Source: Hirsutella rhossiliensis
Taxonomy: Eukaryota > Ascomycota > Sordariomycetes > Hypocreales > Ophiocordycipitaceae
DNA length: 64,000 bases
Reading direction: 5' to 3'
Assembly (NCBI RefSeq): GCF_020360975.1
Contig: NW_025408679.1
Span: forward strand, 1,178,001-1,242,000
The notes beneath the pieces were generated by a model. It ran no database searches. It saw only the letters and a program-made list of their open reading frames with translations, and was not told where the DNA came from. Below are positions 58,447-64,000 of the stretch, piece by piece (the stretch's first letter is position 1; each line of letters begins with the position of its first letter). The translations under genes were made by a program, and so were the position numbers.

Positions 58447-59900
58447 TATATAGCTACTTAGTACGGTATATTACTTATAGACTAATAGAGGGCCTAAGAA
58501 GGTTAACTAAGAGGCGTAGGCTTACTTATAGGCTATCGTAGCCTATAACTAAGTAGACTAAGACCGGTAGCTCCCCGCGGCCTAACTTACGTTAAATAGT
58601 AGACTATATACCTCTATTAAGATAGCTCCTTTCTTTATAATATATAGTTTCGAACTACCCTTATTAGTTCCCTTTACTATAGATATAGTAGCGGAGTAGT
58701 ATAGTAATTTATTACTAAAGGGCCGTGCCTCTACGTTCGTATATCTTAAGGTATATAAGTAAAAGCGGAATTTTAGGAAATTAAAGAGTTATATAAGACT
58801 ATATAATAGAGGGGAAGAAGGAGTATAAGGTAGGATTTTTAATAGAATTTATTAGTAATATATTAGTATATAGAAGAGGTATTAAAGTTAATAATTCTTA
58901 ATCTATTTACTAGCGGATATACTATCTTATATAGATAATTATAGCTAAACGAAAGAACCTTTTAGGACTAGATTAAGGCTGCTATATAGCCCTAAGACTA
59001 GGGAGTTCTATAATACCTCGAGTAAATCTAGAAGTGTCTTAGTTCTACTAATATTCGTGTTTAAAAGAGGTTAGTTATACCGGTATTCTTAAGAGGTCTT
59101 AGCTAGCATTCTAAGCTAGCTCTATTCCTTCGATTCCCGATTATACGATAACCGGTAACCTGTTTAATATATAATAATATATAGAATAATAAGCGATTCT
59201 TACTCTATAGGATAAGATTTTATCTATAATTAATATACTACTTATTAGCTTATATAATCGGGAGAGTATATTATAGCTGCTTTATTTATAGTAGGAACAC
59301 CGTTCCTTATAGTATAAAAGCTATAGGAGACTATAGATTATTATTAATCCGCGATAGCTACCGTAGCGTAAGATTAAGAGCAGCACGCTAATAAGACTAA
59401 GGCCCTAGTAGATAGGTTTACGGTAAGAGATAAGGTATAGCTAGACCTCCGTAACTATAGGTTAGTATAGCTAAAAAAGAAGCTTAACTAGCTATACGCG
59501 AAGTTTATAGTATAGAGGGTTATTAGCCTATAGGTTATAAAGCTCGATAGTCTCTTAATAAGGGTCTATAATAAGATTAACGTAGACCTCCTTTATAGAG
59601 CCTCCTTTAACCTACTACCTAGATAAGAAGTAGCGGACGCTTAACCGCTTATAATTAAGGTAGAGGGAGAGGATAAGTTTAAGGTTAAAGAGATATAGGC
59701 CGCGCGCTAGAAAAAGGTTAGTAAGGGGAAATGCTAGGAGGTCCTCGTTAAGTAGCGCGGGTATCTTAACCTTATAAAGGAACCTATATATAAGTTTATA
59801 AGAACTATAGCCCTCGATAAGTTTAAAGCCTTATTTAAAATAGTAAATAAGAATAATAAACTAATAGGCTACTAATAGTAGCCTAGGCTAGGACTATAAA
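58447..59900 (+). pseudogene. Gypsy-4 pol relic, right part (integrase tail and chromodomain)
   Basis: Resumes the integrase frame after the MULE: NRGPKKVN.EA.AYL.AIVAYN (about 58480-58550) and LTLNSRLYTSIKIAPFF (about 58580-58640). A frame-disturbed middle follows, then FTVRDKV.LDLRNYR (59415-59460), KLN.LYAKFIV.RVI (GPY/F-like), and a chromodomain-like end EVLVK.RGYLN...YKFIRTIALDKFKALF (about 59730-59840). It is a chromovirus-type gypsy of a family distinct from gypsy-1 and gypsy-3. Confidence 0.8.
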
Positions 59901-59990
59901 GTAAGTAAAGTAGAGTAGGTAATTATAATACCGCGAGTATAATAATATAAGTAGAGATAAAAATAGTATTTATTTTAAGGCAGAGCCCTT

Positions 59991-60905
59991 AAACTACCTA
60001 GACTTACTCCTTATCCTTATCGTTATCCTTATCCTTATCCTCGTTATCCTCCTCTACCTTATTAGCGGCGGCGGCGCTCTTTAAGGCGCTTAGGCGGCCC
60101 TCTAGGCCCGCGAGCTAGTCGGCGGTAGCGGCGGCTCCGGGGGCTCTAGGAGCAAGGGGGGCCCGGCTAGTAGCAGCGGCGGGGGCGGCGGCGGGCATAG
60201 CTAAGGGGACCGCTAATAAGGCGACGGAGGTAGTATCCCTAGTACTAAGAGAGTTAGTAGCGGAAGTAAAAGAGCTAGAGGAGAGGAACTTACTTAGGGA
60301 TAAGGCCCTAGCGCTCGAGGGCGCGGAGATTACGGTAGGCGGCGGCGGCGGCGGTAAGGCGCTTCTTAGTAGCCCCCTATGCCTACCTATACGCGCCGGC
60401 CTTCTAAGCTAACGCTATAGCGAGTAGGACGGGAGGCGCCGCCTTATAAGCGCGGCCGGTACGCGTATACTAGTAATAACTACCTCTATAGCGGCGCTTA
60501 ACTTAGTCGGTATAGGGGAGCTCTTATAACGCGCACCGTATATAAGGGGCCGCGGGCGGCTCCGGCCTATATTTAGCGTTTATACTTTAAGAAGTTAGCG
60601 GAAAATAGCTACTACGCTTACTAGGTAGCGGACTTATAGGGGTAGTAGAAGTAGAGGCGGGGGTAGAGGGGCCGGGCGTTATAGCTAGCGGCGGGGATAG
60701 CGTTGTTACCTAGAAGGGCGACGTAAGGGCAGCTAGCGTAGTAGAGGTAGAGGCGGCGGCGGTAGGCGCGGTCGCGGGGGCGTAGGTAGGAGCAGCGGTA
60801 GTAGCGGAGCCGTCGTCGGCCGTGCTTAGTATAGCGTCGACGAACGACTTTATATACTCTAAGAAGGAGGAAGTAAAGGAGGGGGAGGTAGATATATCTA
60901 TCGCG
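59991..60905 (-). pseudogene. Antisense accessory gene of gypsy-4 (one intron)
   Basis: Minus strand, opposite to pol, in the same slot as the antisense gene of gypsy-1. Exon 1 (about 60905-60294) begins near DISTSPSFTSSFLEYIKSFV and is Ser/Thr/Pro/Ala-rich. It includes a stretch YIRCAL.ELPYTD...SYY.YTRTGRAYK at about 60400-60545, with Tyr codons that may be former Cys or His. The 49-nt intron (60245-60293) has donor GTAAGT, branch site TACTAAC and acceptor CTTAG. Splicing moves the frame exactly into the long open exon 2 (60244 to about 59991), which is Ala-rich and ends in an acidic Glu/Asp/Lys tail (NKVEEDNEDKDKDNDKDK). Start and stop codons are uncertain. Function unknown. Confidence 0.65.
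60245..60293 (-). other. Putative spliceosomal intron in the antisense gene of gypsy-4
   Basis: 49 nt on the minus strand: consensus GTAAGT donor, consensus TACTAAC branch site (plus strand 60253-60259), TTAG acceptor 9 nt later. It bridges two frames that are each open on their own side. Confidence 0.72.
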
Positions 60906-61436
60906 GAAGTTAATATTATAGATTATAGCCTCCTACTTTATAGGGCAGAGAACTTACTAGTTAAAGTTATAATATTAAGGCTATTATTACTACTATAGCT
61001 ACTATTATAAGTATATATTAATAAAGCGGCTTATATAGCTAGGAATAAACTAATGCCTTAGGTAGAGTAAAACTTACTTATTATTACTACTACTATAGTT
61101 AAAGAAGGAGGAAAAGGAAAGAAAGGAAGAAGAGGGGGATATTACCTTATATACCCCTAGGTTAAGGAGGCAGCCTAAGGCTAAAAGGATAGGCAACCTA
61201 AGGCTTATATAGGTCTAGGCCGGCCGCTAGCTACCTAAGGGCGTATATAATAGGTTATACCCTTATTTAAACGGCTAGCTAGCTAATAAGTATAGAGCTT
61301 AGTTTTAGCTACCTAGGCTATAGGGCGCGGGGATAATAAGGCTAGTAAGGCTAGTACGATTAATAGGAAAGGGTAGGGTAGAGTTAGTAGTATAGGCTTA
61401 ATAGTATAGAAGCTATTAATTAAGTAACGCTACGCC
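60906..61436. other. Gypsy-4 3' non-coding region
   Basis: RIP-mutated, with AAGAAGGAGGAAAAGG-type purine stretches near 61105. No protein signature. It lies between the antisense gene and the polypurine-like tract. Confidence 0.35.
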
Positions 61437-61640
61437 GCGCTTAAGGGAGGGCATTATATAAGAGTCTTTAACTATTATAAGTTATAGGCTTAGGCTATAG
61501 CTTAAGCTATATAGTTATATATAAAGGGCCGGATCCTATATATATATATATAGGCTAGCTATATATAATAGAGCTTTATATAGCTTATTAATATTATCCT
61601 ATAAACGGCACCTATATATATACCTTTACCTACTCTATAA
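61437..61640 (+). repeat. Putative gypsy-4 polypurine tract and truncated 3' LTR
   Basis: GCTTAAGGGAGGGCA (61439-61453) has the look of the AAGGGGGGGCA tract that precedes gypsy LTRs. The following TTATATAAGAGTC... would then be a RIP-altered TGTCATGAG-type LTR start, with a TATATAAAGGG promoter-like box at 61521-61531. No second LTR exists in the window to prove it, and the segment stops at the Copia junction near 61640. Confidence 0.4.
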
Positions 61641-64000
61641 TAATAAGCTAGGCCTATAATAGGGCGTATAAATAAGGGGCTTAAAGACTACTAAATATAA
61701 AAACTATAGCTAAGGAAAGACTAAGAGACGAATTTCTAAACGAACCCCTTTATAGCTAGACTAGCTATATAAGGAAATTTAGGTCGACTAAACTAATATC
61801 TTTAAGAACTAAGAAAGCTTTATTAAAGTAATATTTTTAATAAACGCTTTTTTAAGGATAGTTTTCCCTTATTTCTTATAGACCTACTTAAGTAAGTATA
61901 ACTAGTTTGCCCTTTAAGACTTTATTAACTAGATAAAATCCTACTTTAGCTATAAGGTAAAGAAGATATAGTTTAATAAAGAGCTATTTATAAAGGATAT
62001 CTTAAATTAGCTTTAAAAAAAAGGCATTTTACCCTTCTTATCAATACTAAATACCTAGGGCTAGAATAAAGGGGTAGAAAGATTAAGGGGTGCTATAATA
62101 GAAAGGGCCTATAAAATAAGACTTATTATAAAGCTTCTATATAACCTTTAAAGGGAAGTCGTTAAGGCTACTTATTACTTTTAGAACCGGACCCTAAGGG
62201 ACCCTAGGGGCCTAAGGGACTATAGGGACCTAAAGACCCTTATTAAGACCTAAGGAATAAACTAAAGATTACCCCTTAAGCTCTTTATAAAGAAGAGGGC
62301 CTTACTAGCCTACCTTTATACCTATAGCTATAAGGTATATACTATAACTACCGATATATAGCTAAAAAGGAAGAAGAAAAGAAAGCTTAATCCTAGAGCC
62401 TTTATTAGTTACCTTATTAGTTATAATTCTATAAATATCTTTTAAATCTAGATTCCTTTTTTATAAAAGGTTACTTTAACTAGGGATATAATTTTTAATA
62501 AATCTAGCTTCTTTAATAGAAAGAGGGATTAATAGCCCCTCTTACTCTTATAACGTTACTTAATTTAAAAGATTTAAATCCCCCCTTCCTAATAGTTATA
62601 AGAAGAGGCCCTAGATAAGGAAATAGAAGAAGAAACTAATATAAAAGTAGTTAAGGATAACGCTAACTTTAAAGAAGAAGAAGCTATTAAATTAGATAAT
62701 CTAAATAAAGAAGGAGACTATAGGAAAGTAGTAGAGCTAGAATACGCTTACCTTCCTACGCCTCCTCTTATATAAAAAGAAGATCTAAAAGTAGCTTTCT
62801 TCGTTAGTCTTCCTATCTCGACCCTTAAAGGGGTAGGAAAGGCACCTCTCTTAAAGGATTACCTAGCTACCTTTTTATCCTTACTTTAAGAAGTAAATAA
62901 AGGTATAGGGCCTAATACTATTACTAAAGAAGACTAACCTCTTTCTTATTTCGATCGTTTTTCTAACTTCTATCTAATGCTTTTAGAAGACGGTTCTTAT
63001 AGAGCATTTATAGTAAGCTAGCTTTTTAAGCTACTATTAGTAAGGAAGGTATATAAAAGAGACCTCCCGGTCCTACTAGTAAACTAAAAGTAGCTAGAAA
63101 GATACCCTTTTAAAGATAAGTTTTTCTAGGCTTAGAAAGATTACTTAGCCTTATATAAAGAGATAGGGTCTTTTAAAGAGGTCCTTAAGGAAAAGGTAAA
63201 AGGAAAATAAGTCCTTAGCTATAAGTAGGTCTTTATTTATAAGACTAATAAATATAGCTTCCTTTAAAAGTATAAGGCCTAGCTAGTTATCTATAGGAAC
63301 TTATAAGAAAAGGGGGATCTTCTTACTAAGGCAACTACCTTAGTAGGGATATCTTTTTAAACCCTTATAGCTATAGTAGTAGAATTTAACCTCGAGCTTA
63401 ATTAGATAGATATAGTTAATACCTTTATTAACTACTTACTTAAGAAAGAAGAAGTTATCTATATACGCCTTCTACTAAGCTTTTAATAGCTAGGAAAGGT
63501 TCTATAGCTTAGGAAAGCTCTATATAGACTATAAAGATTACCCTTTCTTTAGTAATAGTATTTAATAGGTTCCCTTAAAACCCTAGGCTTTAAGAAAGTC
63601 CCTTAGGAACCGTATATAATATAAAAGGGTAAAATTATAGTCTTCTTTTATATCGACGATATTATTTAAGCCTACTTAAAAGAGAAAGAAGTAAATACTA
63701 AGGAGGCTATAAAAGGCCTATAATAAAAGTATAAGATAATAAGCTAAGGGAGCTAAAGTAGTTCCTAGGGATATAAATCCTTTAAAATAGGTCCTAACGG
63801 ACTATCTAGCTTACCTAGGACGCCTATATTAATAAGGTCGCTTATAAATTCCTCCTTAATTCCCTCGATAAGAAGCTTCCCTTTATACCTATATTAAACA
63901 AAGAGCTTTTACTTAATCCGTCCTTTTAAGCTAGGGAGTAAGAGAAATACTAATATTAATAAAAGGTAAGCTCCTTGCTTTTTTTAACTATTTCTATTAG
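61640..64000 (+). pseudogene. Second Copia copy, pol relic, 5'-truncated and cut by window edge
   Basis: Plus-strand match to the minus strand of the Copia at 13006-19337 (coordinate sum about 78464-78465 at both 61682 and 63640, so essentially no indels). Homology starts near 61640, inside integrase, without LTR or gag. Integrase sequence such as SKYN.FAL.DFIN.IKSYFSYKV lies at about 61895-61965. The polymerase site FFYIDDII is at 63643-63668 (YVDD in the other copy). RNase H and the 3' LTR would lie beyond 64000. Heavily RIP-mutated. Confidence 0.88.

Overview
The window looks like a transposon-dominated, heterochromatin-like block from a filamentous ascomycete (Pezizomycotina); I cannot name the species. 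The reasons are repeat-induced point mutation (RIP) over most of the 64 kb, gene families typical of filamentous fungi (FunK1 kinase, NACHT-ankyrin and NB-ARC-TPR NLRs, Fot1/pogo and Tad-like elements), and fungal-type introns. In the mutated parts CA and TG dinucleotides are almost gone while CG survives. Old genes therefore appear as long frames whose stops are nearly all TAG or TAA where CAG or CAA would be expected. Only one gene looks intact: a 457-residue DJ-1/PfpI (HchA-like) protein at 8202-9575.

Layout, left to right. 1-5366: internal region and 5' LTR of a Ty3/gypsy element on the minus strand (copy A). 5.6-6.05 kb: C-terminal scrap of a PIF1-type helicase. 6.3-9.6 kb: hardly mutated island holding a 400-bp TRIM element (TSD GGCGG), a solo LTR (TSD AGTAG) and the DJ-1-like gene. 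9.86-12.03 kb: Fot1/pogo transposase relic, then an integrase/chromodomain relic. 12.1-21.85 kb: a minus-strand NACHT-ankyrin NLR pseudogene split by a Copia element (13006-19337, TSD ACTAT). 23.7-32.5 kb: a plus-strand membrane-protein relic split by gypsy-1 (24554-32408, TSD CGCCG). 33.8-35.6 kb: FunK1 kinase relic. 36.2-50.15 kb: a plus-strand hydrolase/NB-ARC/TPR NLR pseudogene split by gypsy-3 (38420-48259, TSD CGATC/TGATC). 50.5-51.6 kb: a TA-flanked TIR element. 51.6-53.97 kb: a Tad-like LINE. 53.97-61.64 kb: a 5'-truncated gypsy-4, split by a Mutator-like element (55526-58438, TSD CTTTAGAT). 61.64-64 kb: a second, 5'-truncated Copia copy.

Removing each nested insertion restores the host frame or repeat unit exactly, so the order of insertion can be read. 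The host layer includes NLR receptors and a FunK1 kinase, families often discussed in fungal non-self recognition. They were invaded and then silenced by RIP together with the transposons.

The most unusual signal is accessory genes carried by the gypsy elements between integrase and 3' LTR. In gypsy-1 and gypsy-4 they lie antisense to pol, and each contains a plausible spliceosomal intron (73 and 49 nt) whose removal joins two frames. An antisense intron is not spliced from the element's genomic RNA, so it can survive retrotransposition. Gypsy-3 instead has an unrecognised sense-strand ORF in the same slot. All boundaries were read by eye; those without TSDs are approximate.
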